From an uncultured Muribaculaceae bacterium (lineage in GTDB: Bacteria; Bacteroidota; Bacteroidia; Bacteroidales; Muribaculaceae), in NCBI GenBank assembly GCA_910587915.1, contig CAJUOB010000002.1, positions 90,339 to 154,338 on the forward strand: a stretch of 64,000 nucleotides of DNA, read 5' to 3'. The stretch's first letter is position 1; every line of letters begins with the position of its first letter. A model generated the notes under the pieces. The model was given only the letters and a program-made list of their open reading frames with translations, was not told where the DNA came from and searched no databases. Position numbers and translations under genes: made by a program. Below, one piece after another: positions 42,571-51,081 of the stretch.

Positions 42571-43023
42571 ATGCTTAAAGGTATAATCGCAATCACCGGC
42601 AAACCCGGTCTTTACAAGCTGCTTAGCCGCGGCAAGAACAATCTTATCGTAGAAAATATCACCACCGGCAAACGCACACCCACATATCCTCACGAAAAAG
42701 TGGTGTCCATACCCGATATCTCCATATATACCGAAGGCGGCGACACCCCGCTTACCGACGTATTCGACAAGGTATACACCGCCAACGAAGGCAAGGCCGT
42801 GGATCTCAAGAAATATGCCACTCCCGAAGATCTCCGTGAATACTTCGGCACAATCCTTCCCGACTTCGACCGCGAGCGCGTGTACAACACCGATATCCGC
42901 AAACTCTTCTCGTGGTACAACATCCTCATTGCCGCCGGTGTGACCGAGTTCAAGAACGAGGAAATAGCCCAGGATGAGGCTGCCGAAGCAGCAGAAGCTG
43001 CCGACGAAGCCCAGACAAAATAA
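42571..43023 (+). CDS. DUF5606 domain-containing protein
   Basis: A 150-residue cytosolic protein of a family almost confined to Bacteroidetes. The conserved N-terminus is MLKGIIAITGKPGLYKLLSR, with KVVSIPDISIYTE and DIRKLFSWYNIL further on. The N-terminal part may be a small OB- or SH3-like beta-barrel. The end is an Ala/Glu-rich tail (about 128-150, EAAEAAEAADEAQ). The start at 42571 fits the family, not the earlier ATG at 42523. It stands between a terminator and a strong terminator. Function unknown. Confidence 0.9.
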   Translation: MLKGIIAITGKPGLYKLLSRGKNNLIVENITTGKRTPTYPHEKVVSIPDISIYTEGGDTPLTDVFDKVYTANEGKAVDLKKYATPEDLREYFGTILPDFDRERVYNTDIRKLFSWYNILIAAGVTEFKNEEIAQDEAAEAAEAADEAQTK

Positions 43024-43063
43024 ACCCCGACCAATCAGGCCATCCGCGTTGGCCAACACTATA

Positions 43064-43106
43064 CAGGCGGAGTCCGGCCCCACAGAGCGGACTCCGCCTG
43101 ATTTTT
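43064..43106 (+). terminator. Strong rho-independent terminator after DUF5606
   Basis: CAGGCGGAGTCCG (43064-43076) and CGGACTCCGCCTG (43088-43100) are perfectly paired, followed by ATTTTT. Confidence 0.92.
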
Positions 43107-43133
43107 CAGGCACAGAAAAATTAAAACCATACC

Positions 43134-44336
43134 ATGTCTATACGCCCTTTACTTCTTGCAATGATTGCGGTGCTTTGCTCGATGGCCGCATTTCCAAAGA
43201 AAAACACGCAGAGAAAATACGATGTCGCCGCATTCCTGTATCCGGCCTATGCATCGGACGACCCTCGCCTGCGGCCATTCTGGCCCATGGGCATCGGTGA
43301 GTGGGAAACAGTGATGACCGTGGGACAGCGTTTCCCCGGCCACTACTGGAAGCGCAAGCCGCTGTGGGGATACATCAACGAAGCCGATCCGTCGGTAATG
43401 GCTATGGAAATCGATCAGGCTACGAGCCACGGCGTGAACGTATTCATATTCGACTGGTATTGGTACGACGGACGTCCGTTCATGGAAACGACCCTCGACA
43501 ACGGATTCCTCAAGGCACCGAATGTCGACAAAATGCAGTTCTACCTCATGTGGGCCAATCACGATGTTCTAAATCTATGGGATACACGTCTGGCCGACGT
43601 CAACGAAGACAATGTGATATGGACCGGAAAGGTCGACCGTCAGCAATTCGAGAAAATATGCCGCCGCAACATCGAGAAATACTTCAAGCATCCGCAGTAC
43701 TATAAAATCGATGGCAAGCCGGTGTTCATGATCTACGACATACCGCAGCTCATAGCCGGCCTCGGTGGAATCGAAGAGACGGCCGACGCCCTGCGGTGGT
43801 TCACCGAAGAAACAAAAAAAGCCGGCTTCCCGGGTCTCGACCTACAGATAACGATGTGGTCGATCAATCTCAATCACAGCGGCCTGGACGCAAACAAGAC
43901 AGGCAATCCGAGCGATAATTTCGTGAAACAACTCGGATTCACCAGCGGAACGCACTACCAGTTCGTGCATTTCACCGATGTGAACGACAGCTATCCCAAC
44001 ATCATGGACCGGGTGGAGCGCGAATGGGATCGCATCGACAGCGTATATTCTTTCCCATACTATCCTCATATAAGTGTGGGGTGGGACAACAGTCCGCGCA
44101 CACGCACCAGCGCTGTCGTACGCGATAACACACCCGAAAATTTCGAGAAAGCCCTGCTTCGTGCGCGCGACTATGCCGATGCCCATCCTGATCAGGCACC
44201 ACTCATCACCATCAACAGCTGGAATGAGTGGACCGAAACGAGCTTCCTCCAGCCCTGCAATCTTTATGGCTATGGCTACCTCGATGCCGTGAAACGCGTT
44301 TTTGCACCCGAATCCGACAAAGACAACAAACGATAA
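43134..44336 (+). CDS. GH99-like/WbsX domain protein, secreted
   Basis: A 400-residue protein with a signal peptide (about 1-19), then a (beta/alpha)8 domain of the GH99-like/WbsX type. Family landmarks: VAAFLYPAYASDDPRL, DQATSHGVNVFIFDWYWYDG, FYLMWANHD, and near the C-terminus ISVGWDNSPRT and INSWNEWTETSFLQP. WbsX-like domains are known from polysaccharide clusters, and GH99 proper contains endo-alpha-mannosidases and mannanases. Whether this is a hydrolase is uncertain. Next to it (50 bp) a calcineurin-like phosphoesterase is on the same strand, so the pair may work on one phosphorylated glycan. Confidence 0.8.
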   Translation: MSIRPLLLAMIAVLCSMAAFPKKNTQRKYDVAAFLYPAYASDDPRLRPFWPMGIGEWETVMTVGQRFPGHYWKRKPLWGYINEADPSVMAMEIDQATSHGVNVFIFDWYWYDGRPFMETTLDNGFLKAPNVDKMQFYLMWANHDVLNLWDTRLADVNEDNVIWTGKVDRQQFEKICRRNIEKYFKHPQYYKIDGKPVFMIYDIPQLIAGLGGIEETADALRWFTEETKKAGFPGLDLQITMWSINLNHSGLDANKTGNPSDNFVKQLGFTSGTHYQFVHFTDVNDSYPNIMDRVEREWDRIDSVYSFPYYPHISVGWDNSPRTRTSAVVRDNTPENFEKALLRARDYADAHPDQAPLITINSWNEWTETSFLQPCNLYGYGYLDAVKRVFAPESDKDNKR

Positions 44337-44386
44337 AGGCAGAGCTGTCAAAACCTTGAAAAAAACACATAATTATCTATACACGC

Positions 44387-46033
44387 ATGACTAAAGCGAT
44401 ATTACTTTCCCTTCTTGCCGCCATCGGCTCTGTGCACGCGCTCGATGCAGCCGTAGTGTCGGGCACTATCAAATCGAACGGAAAAGGAGTGGCAGGTGTA
44501 CCGGTATCCGACGGCTACAACATTGTCACCACCGATAAAAAAGGACGCTACAAACTCGACACCGACAAACGGCTCGGGTACGTATTCTATACCCTTCCCT
44601 CTGGCTATGAACCGGCACGCGGCGAGGCTGCCCATGAGCCGGCTATATGGGCACACCTCGATACCGCCGATAAAGACGCAGCCGAGACCCATAACTTCGA
44701 AATCGTTCCGGTCGACAACAAAAAATTCGACCTCGTAGTGGTGACCGACATACATCTGGCCAACCGCGCCGACGACCTGGAGCAGTTCCGCACCGGATTC
44801 ATGCCTCGCATAAAGGAGTATGTGGCCGCAAGCGACGTTCCCGTCTATACCGTAGCCCTCGGCGACCTCAGCTGGGACCGCTACTGGTACACAAACGAAT
44901 ACGGCCCTGCCGATTTCACAGCCACAATGCGCGAGGTGGAATACCCCACCCTCTTCTTCCCCGTGACCGGCAACCACGATAACGACCCGGCCGTACCCAA
45001 CGGTCCCGACACCGACTATCTGGCCTCGGCTCCATTCCGTGAACATATGGCACCGTCGTACTACTCGTTCAATCTCGGCGACGCTCACGTGGTGGTGCTC
45101 GACGATATAGTATATAAAAACGAATTCAATCCCGACCGTAAATACGCAAAAGGAATCGTAGGCAACCGCAACTACGCCGGAGCAATCACCGACGAACAGC
45201 TCGAATGGCTCCGCCGCGACCTCGCCTTGGTCAAGGACAAGTCGAAGCCGTTGGTAATCTGTGCCCATATCCCATTCTGGCGACTTACATTCGATGGAAA
45301 TTTCACTACATATGCAAGTCAGGGCAAAGACGGCAAAGGCTCGGAGAAACTTGCTGAAGCAGTGAAAGACTTCGACAAGGTGCGCGTGCTCACCGGCCAC
45401 ACACATTTCAACACCCACGCTATCGCACCGGGCCACCCGAACATTCACGAAGACAATGTGTCGGCGCTCTGCTGCATATTCTGGAATACCAAAGCTGTCG
45501 GCGGACGCGACATATGCTCCGACGGCTCGCCATCGGCATTCAAAGTCTACAGCTTCGACGGCAAGAACTTCACCGCTAAAATGGAAGGCGTGGCCGAATG
45601 CGACCGCAAGCCGTTCCGTGTGTACGACATGAACACGGTGAAGTCCACCTACGCCAACGACTCGGCATATGTGGCATATATCGAGAAATATCCGGCCCGT
45701 ACCGACTACTCAAAGTTCGACGACAACATGGTGCTCGTGAATGTTTTCGACTATGAACCCGACGGCAAACTCACCATCACCGAAAACGGTGTCGAGCTGC
45801 CTGTGACACGCCTCACTGCCGACGACCCCATGCAGATAGCGGCATATCCGATACCGATGTTCCGACAGCTCGGCAAAGCGCCCGTAAGCGACGCCGTTCG
45901 CGTGAACAACCACATGTTCGCAGCCCCGGCAGCAACCGCCGACAAACCTGTGACAGTGACCTACACCGACGCCTACGGACGCACGACATCGTACGTGCTC
46001 AACCGACCGGGCCGTTTCGATACAGAAATGTAA
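44387..46033 (+). CDS. Secreted calcineurin-like metallophosphoesterase with N- and C-terminal beta domains
   Basis: A 548-residue enzyme. A signal peptide (about 1-21) leads to an Ig-like MetallophosN domain (about 22-110, VSGTIKSNGKGVAGVPVSDG). The catalytic domain (about 115-380) has all metal motifs: VVTDIHLAN (DxH), ALGDLSWDRYW (GD), VTGNHDNDP (GNHD), CAHIPFW and TGHTHFNTH (GHTH). A MetallophosC domain ends the protein (FRVYDMNTVKSTYAND to YVLNRPGRF). Such secreted enzymes remove phosphate from esters or diesters, possibly phosphorylated glycans or teichoic-type polymers. It is in tandem with the GH99-like gene. Confidence 0.92.
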   Translation: MTKAILLSLLAAIGSVHALDAAVVSGTIKSNGKGVAGVPVSDGYNIVTTDKKGRYKLDTDKRLGYVFYTLPSGYEPARGEAAHEPAIWAHLDTADKDAAETHNFEIVPVDNKKFDLVVVTDIHLANRADDLEQFRTGFMPRIKEYVAASDVPVYTVALGDLSWDRYWYTNEYGPADFTATMREVEYPTLFFPVTGNHDNDPAVPNGPDTDYLASAPFREHMAPSYYSFNLGDAHVVVLDDIVYKNEFNPDRKYAKGIVGNRNYAGAITDEQLEWLRRDLALVKDKSKPLVICAHIPFWRLTFDGNFTTYASQGKDGKGSEKLAEAVKDFDKVRVLTGHTHFNTHAIAPGHPNIHEDNVSALCCIFWNTKAVGGRDICSDGSPSAFKVYSFDGKNFTAKMEGVAECDRKPFRVYDMNTVKSTYANDSAYVAYIEKYPARTDYSKFDDNMVLVNVFDYEPDGKLTITENGVELPVTRLTADDPMQIAAYPIPMFRQLGKAPVSDAVRVNNHMFAAPAATADKPVTVTYTDAYGRTTSYVLNRPGRFDTEM

Positions 46034-46453
46034 AAAAGCGTTAAAATTACATATAACACCGAACCACCGGGCAAATCACATTGTTTACATTACGCAAAGC
46101 GACTCAAAAGCTTTTTCCATTGTAAGAAATGTGATAATGATTGGTTTATCTACAGCGGCGATACCGGGAGGCATCGCCGCTGTGGTTTATAGCCCCAACA
46201 CATATGATATATAGGTAGATAGGTAGATAACGTGACCCGTGACCAGGAGTATACTATCTATTTTTATGACCATTTGAGAGTGCTACAGAACCACCTTATG
46301 CTACCTGACAATCTGAACTAAATACAAGATACAACGGCAAACCCGAAGCGTATACACTACATAATCAGCAACTTTCGCGCGGGCGCGCAGAACGCGCGCC
46401 CCTACTGGCGGCATCGATCTGTAGCTTGTTCCTTTTTTACTCTCCTTCGCACA
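46034..46453. repeat. Non-coding stretch with hairpins and short repeats
   Basis: About 420 bp with no gene between converging genes. ACAGCGGCGAT (46152-46162) and ATCGCCGCTGT (46173-46183) form a perfect stem, probably the end of the phosphoesterase transcript. GTAGATA is repeated at about 46212-46228. GGGCGCG/CGCGCCC (46381-46387/46395-46401) encloses CGCGCAGAACGCGCG (46384-46398), a 15-mer found exactly again at 27951-27965. Confidence 0.6.
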
Positions 46454-46500
46454 ACAAAAACAAGCCGCAAATCAGTAGACGCATACTGATTGGCGGCTTG
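46454..46500 (-). terminator. Terminator of htpG
   Basis: On the minus strand CAAGCCGCC-AATCAGTA and TACTGATT-TGCGGCTTG form a long stem with one mismatch, followed by TTTTTG. It begins about 20 bp after the htpG stop. Confidence 0.85.
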
Positions 46501-46520
46501 TATAGTGTATGTGGGGGATG

Positions 46521-48566
46521 TTATTTCAGTAGTTCGAGGGAGCGGGCGATGAAGTCGCTGAGGTTGCGGCCCTTCAGAAGTCCGTTGGCAAGCAGAGCGA
46601 GGTCTACGAGCTGGTTCACCACAGGAACGCCGGCGGCGTAAGCGTCGATGGCCTTATACTGCTCGGTGCGGGCATCGCCCACGGCTTTCTCGAGGTCTTC
46701 CACTTTCTGCTTCACTTCGGGCGTCATAGGCTGGTCGCCGGCAGCGCTTCGCGCTGCATTGATAGCTTCGTTGTCGGAATCGATCTTCTCTGCCAAAGGC
46801 TTCACGCTTGCCTCGAGAGCTGCATCGGCCTTGGCGGTGATGTCCTTGACAAGCGGATTCTCGGTGTTGACCACCAAGGTATAGCTATCTGGGAGTTCGC
46901 CGTAGAAGTTCATGCCGGGCTGGAGAGCAGCCATTTCCTTCATGCGGCGCATGTACTCGTTCTGAGTGAGCACCACCGGCTCCGCGCTTTCGCCAAGAGC
47001 CTCGAACTGCACTACGAAGCTGGTCTTCTCGACCTTGCGTGTGCCGTTCTCGAACATTCTCGACAGGATGGTGCGCTCTATCGGAGTGAGCTCGGCAACC
47101 TTGCGGTCGGACTTACGGATGAGGTTCTCGACCACATCGGAGTCGACGCGTACAAGCGAAGTATTCTCAAGCTTATGCTCGAGCAAACCTACGAAGTGAT
47201 TGTCGAGCTGGCCATCGAGCAGAAGCACATTGTAGCCCTTGTCGTTGGCAGCCTTTATATACTTGTACTGCGCAGTTGCATCGGTAGCGTAGAGATACAC
47301 CACCTTGCCTTCGGCATCGGTCTGATTTGCCTCTACGAGAGTCTTATACTCATCGAGAGTGTAGTAGCGACCTTCGGTGTCCTTGAGAAGCATGAACTTC
47401 ATGGCGGCATCGCAGAATTTCTCGTCGGTGAGCATGCCGTAGACAATGAAAATGCGGATGTCGTCCCATTTCTTCTCGAAATCGGCACGGTCGGCCTTGA
47501 AAAGCTCTTCGAGCCGCGAAGCTACTTTCTTGGTGATGTATCCCGAAATCTTCTTCACTGCAGTATCGGCCTGAAGATAGGAACGCGACACGTTGAGAGG
47601 AATATCGGGCGAATCAATCACGCCCTGAAGCAGCTGCATGAACTCAGGCACCACACCTTCGACCGAATCGGTGACAAATACCTGATTGCAGTAGAGCTGG
47701 ATGCGGTTACGGTTTATGTCGAAATTGTTCTTGATTTTGGGGAAGAACAGAATACCGGTGAGGTTGAAAGGATAGTCCACGTTGAGGTGGATCCAGAACA
47801 GCGGTTCTTCCTGACCGGGATACAGTTCCTGATAGAACTTACGGTAGTCTTCGTCGGTGAGTTCAGAAGGCTTCTTCATCCACTGAGGCTCTGTGTTATT
47901 AACCACAAGGTCGCGGTCGGAAGCCACCCACTGGCCATCCTTATACTCCATTTCCTTGCCGGAGATCACAGGCACGGGCAGGAAGCGGCAGTACTTGCGC
48001 AGAAGCAGGTCGACGCGCTGCTGCTCGAGGAATTCCTTGCTCTCGTCGTCGATGTAGAGGATAATGTCGGTACCACGCTCTGTGCGTTCGCCCTTGCCCA
48101 TGCTGTACTCGGGCGAGCCATCGCATTCCCAGCGCACAGCCTCGGCGCCGTCTTTCCACGACAGGCTATCGATGACCACTTTCTTGGCCACCATGAAAGC
48201 CGAATAGAAACCAAGACCGAAATGGCCGATTATATTTGCAGCAGTATCCTTGTATTTATTGAGGAACTCCTCGGCACCCGAGAAGGCAATCTGATTGATG
48301 TATTTGTCGACATCTTCGGCAGTCATACCGATGCCGCGGTCGCTCACGGTGAGAGTTCCGGCTTCCTTATCGACTGTCACACGGACATCGAGAGTGCCGA
48401 GCTCACCCTTAAATTCGCCGAACGACGACAATGTGCGGATTTTCTGAGTAGCATCCACTGCGTTCGACACCAGTTCACGAAGGAAAATCTCGTGGTCGCT
48501 GTAAAGAAATTTCTTGATGACCGGAAATATATTCTCGGTCGTTACTCCAATTGTTCCTTTTTGCAT
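46521..48566 (-). CDS. htpG: Molecular chaperone HtpG (Hsp90)
   Basis: A 681-residue cytosolic ATP-dependent chaperone. The GHKL ATPase domain is at the N-terminus: IFLRELVSNAVDATQKI, LTVSDRGIGMTAEDV (Asp and Gly box) and IGHFGLGFYSAFMVA. The middle domain carries the catalytic arginine loop in LNVSRSYLQAD. The C-terminal dimer domain ends at NGLLKGRNLSDFIARS. Length is slightly over that of E. coli HtpG (624), as in other Bacteroidetes. Transcribed alone, with a terminator at 46454-46500. No heat-shock operator such as CIRCE was seen upstream. Confidence 0.98.
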   Translation of the reverse strand: MQKGTIGVTTENIFPVIKKFLYSDHEIFLRELVSNAVDATQKIRTLSSFGEFKGELGTLDVRVTVDKEAGTLTVSDRGIGMTAEDVDKYINQIAFSGAEEFLNKYKDTAANIIGHFGLGFYSAFMVAKKVVIDSLSWKDGAEAVRWECDGSPEYSMGKGERTERGTDIILYIDDESKEFLEQQRVDLLLRKYCRFLPVPVISGKEMEYKDGQWVASDRDLVVNNTEPQWMKKPSELTDEDYRKFYQELYPGQEEPLFWIHLNVDYPFNLTGILFFPKIKNNFDINRNRIQLYCNQVFVTDSVEGVVPEFMQLLQGVIDSPDIPLNVSRSYLQADTAVKKISGYITKKVASRLEELFKADRADFEKKWDDIRIFIVYGMLTDEKFCDAAMKFMLLKDTEGRYYTLDEYKTLVEANQTDAEGKVVYLYATDATAQYKYIKAANDKGYNVLLLDGQLDNHFVGLLEHKLENTSLVRVDSDVVENLIRKSDRKVAELTPIERTILSRMFENGTRKVEKTSFVVQFEALGESAEPVVLTQNEYMRRMKEMAALQPGMNFYGELPDSYTLVVNTENPLVKDITAKADAALEASVKPLAEKIDSDNEAINAARSAAGDQPMTPEVKQKVEDLEKAVGDARTEQYKAIDAYAAGVPVVNQLVDLALLANGLLKGRNLSDFIARSLELLK

Positions 48567-48779
48567 ATATGTTGTTATTTATTCAATTGTCATTATACGA
48601 ATAACAACTGCAAATACAATGCCAATTGCAAAAACTGCCATTCTGACATTATTTAACTCAATTAAAACAATATTCAATCCCAAAGCCGAAAAATACCTCT
48701 GGGCACGGACGGCAATCACATGCATGTCTATCTACACAACTGCATAAGCAGCTCATATTCTTCGATTTTAGATAGCCAC

Positions 48780-48874
48780 AGCGCCGACGAAATTGTCGTT
48801 TTGCCACAAAATAAACCCATCATACACCCATTCTGTTTCATATATTGACAATTTATTGTAATTTTGTCGGCGCT
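48780..48874 (+). promoter_or_regulatory. Promoter inside a 15-bp inverted repeat (candidate invertible promoter)
   Basis: AGCGCCGACGAAATT (48780-48794) recurs inverted as AATTTTGTCGGCGCT (48860-48874), 14 of 15 bases complementary, with 65 bp between. The plus-strand promoter of the 48895 gene, TTTC (48836-48839), 19 bp, TAATTTTG (48859-48866), lies across the right arm, with its -33 box between the arms. The arrangement resembles the promoter invertons of Bacteroidales, though a regulatory stem is also possible. The rest of the 328-bp gap between htpG and 48895 holds no gene. Confidence 0.5.
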
Positions 48875-48894
48875 AAACTATTCCAATATATTCT

Positions 48895-51063
48895 ATGTAC
48901 AAAACGACCCATTATCACAAGACCATTCTTTCGGTAGCAAGCTGCTGCATGATGCTGTTTGCATCGTGCGGCGACGATGACACTCCGGTGGTACCTACCC
49001 CGGAACCACCTGAATTCACGGTGAAAATCGTAGAAACAAACCGTACGTCGGTCGACTTCACAATCACCTCGGAAAAAGCCGCCGACTATGCATATATGAT
49101 AGCAGAGGAAGGCTCCAACGAAATTACATCGGCCGAAGATCTCTTCGAAAAAGGGACAACGGGAATCCTCGAAAATGGAAAAGCCGATGTCAACAGCAAA
49201 GATATCGAAGGCAACAAAAACTACGAACTATATGTTGCCACCCGCTCAATTAATCCCTATGTATACTCCGAGGTGAGTGTACTGCCACTCTCCACAGATA
49301 TTCCCTACACGAAACTACTTACACTCAACAAAGTCGGCACAACCGATTTCTCCTACCACATCGAAGTCCCGGAAGGATGCACCATAAAGCACCTTGTGGT
49401 ACGCAAGAACGACTACGAAGGCGTCAAATCAATTCTCGGAGGCCTCGCCGAGGTGACGGAAGACATCTATCTCAAGGTATTCGGCAATTCGATCGACACC
49501 GCACAGGACTTTAACTTCGACAAATACGGCAAGAACGCTTCCGGTATTGGCTATGACATCCACATACATTCCGACAATACCTTCCTGGCAATGGCAGGTG
49601 TGGTAGGCGAAGATGGCGAAATCGATACCGAACGCTTTGAATGCGTAGAGTTCGACACACGTTCGGCCGGCATCGCGAGCGCCGATGTAGCTGTGGCAGT
49701 GGAAACCACTTCGACAGCGGCCTCGATCACACTCACACCCGATCCGGAGATCGTGAGCTACCGTGTGCTCATTGACGCTAAAGATGAATTCGATTTCTGG
49801 CGTCGTGAAGGCGAGCAGCAGGTTCGCTATGTGATCATAGGCCATTGGGACGACGCAACCAACAGCGTGCGTCGCGAATACAACGGCATGCAACAGCTCA
49901 AGAGCTCCGGTCTTATTCCGAACAAACAATACATAGTAGGTATAGTGGCATTCGACACCGAAGGCCGCGAACACTACAAAGAAGTGGAATTCGTGACAAG
50001 CCAGCCTACAGGACCGGCTCCTACCCTCTCCTTGACCGAAACCGCGACCGAAACAGCTACACCATGGAATTCAAAAGCATTCCTCGTGAAAGCCCAGAAT
50101 GCCGTCGAGGTAAGATATGGATTCTGGACCAAGGCCAACGTCGATAACGTGATAAACAACGGTGCCTCGATGGAAGCTGTGATCCAAAGCAATGGCAATC
50201 AGTGCACCGACGAGCAACTTGCGCAGATTCTGTCGGCCGACGGCCTCGTATTCGAAACCAACGACCTTCAGCCCGCGACCGAATACGTATTCGGTATCTA
50301 TGCCCGCACCGATGAGTATGTGACAGCCGTTGATTACCGCGAGTTTAAAACAGAAGAACTTCCCCAGATCGGCGGTGAAGTACGCAAAAACATGCCCGGC
50401 AAATACATCGCGTCCACTACCGATGAAAACGGCAACGAAGTGACATTCCCCGTAACCATTGCAACCGGTGTAAACGAAGCTACCACAGCGGCCTACGCAG
50501 CTGCAAACCGCCTTGTAGCGCTCGGATTCGGTCCCGCCGATAAATACCCTTACATGGCACCATCGCAGATAAGCTCCGATAATCCCGACGAGGCATATGG
50601 CCCGAAATGGTTCATCGAATTCTCGGAAGACGGAATCAAGGTGCCCGAAGTGGGCTACTCCAAGTCGTGGACAATGGGCGAAATCAATGGAGCCAAAGCC
50701 TACATGCGTGGCTACGGCATACGCCAGACCGCCAATGGCCCCCGTGAAATGGAAATGGAGGAATCATTCGCAGTCGAAGTATCGGAAGACGGCAACACCA
50801 TCACCGTAAAGGGAACATTCGAAGACATCGGTCAGGGCGGATATGTATATCCGGCGATGTATAACCCCGGTGCCGGATGGTTCTCGCCCGACACCTATCT
50901 GTTCAAGAGCTACTCCGACATCGTGCTCAAACGTCAACCCGACACCGACTCCAAATCCTATCTGAAGACAACGATTACCATGCCTAAGATAAGCATCGTA
51001 CAGATAGGCGGAGGTGCCACTTTAAAGGAAAATCGCCAGATGGCAGTCGAAAAACTTAAATAA
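48895..51063 (+). CDS. Surface lipoprotein with fibronectin type III-like domains, function unknown
   Basis: A 722-residue lipoprotein: lipid Cys25 in LFASCGDDD, an acidic export signal for the outer surface, then a Pro-rich linker. Residues about 40-490 seem to be four FnIII/Ig-like modules (for example PEFTVKIVETNRTSVDFTI, VAVETTSTAASITLTPDPE, LQPATEYVFGIYARTDEY). The last 220 residues form a separate domain (GKYIASTTDENGNEVTFPV; GYSKSWTMGEINGAKAY; FEDIGQGGYVYPAMYN) that I do not recognise. The S41 protease lipoprotein follows 18 bp later, so the two probably work together at the surface. An adhesin or a binding protein is possible. Confidence 0.75.
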   Translation: MYKTTHYHKTILSVASCCMMLFASCGDDDTPVVPTPEPPEFTVKIVETNRTSVDFTITSEKAADYAYMIAEEGSNEITSAEDLFEKGTTGILENGKADVNSKDIEGNKNYELYVATRSINPYVYSEVSVLPLSTDIPYTKLLTLNKVGTTDFSYHIEVPEGCTIKHLVVRKNDYEGVKSILGGLAEVTEDIYLKVFGNSIDTAQDFNFDKYGKNASGIGYDIHIHSDNTFLAMAGVVGEDGEIDTERFECVEFDTRSAGIASADVAVAVETTSTAASITLTPDPEIVSYRVLIDAKDEFDFWRREGEQQVRYVIIGHWDDATNSVRREYNGMQQLKSSGLIPNKQYIVGIVAFDTEGREHYKEVEFVTSQPTGPAPTLSLTETATETATPWNSKAFLVKAQNAVEVRYGFWTKANVDNVINNGASMEAVIQSNGNQCTDEQLAQILSADGLVFETNDLQPATEYVFGIYARTDEYVTAVDYREFKTEELPQIGGEVRKNMPGKYIASTTDENGNEVTFPVTIATGVNEATTAAYAAANRLVALGFGPADKYPYMAPSQISSDNPDEAYGPKWFIEFSEDGIKVPEVGYSKSWTMGEINGAKAYMRGYGIRQTANGPREMEMEESFAVEVSEDGNTITVKGTFEDIGQGGYVYPAMYNPGAGWFSPDTYLFKSYSDIVLKRQPDTDSKSYLKTTITMPKISIVQIGGGATLKENRQMAVEKLK

Positions 51064-51081
51064 ACAAATCACATCATACAC

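Noticed and set aside
46205..46235. CRISPR-like short direct repeats (GTAGATAG units)
   Set aside because: Only two or three 7-8-base units with no spacers; simple sequence, not an array.
47175..48656. A 493-codon plus-strand frame over htpG
   Set aside because: Shadow of htpG; no recognisable product.
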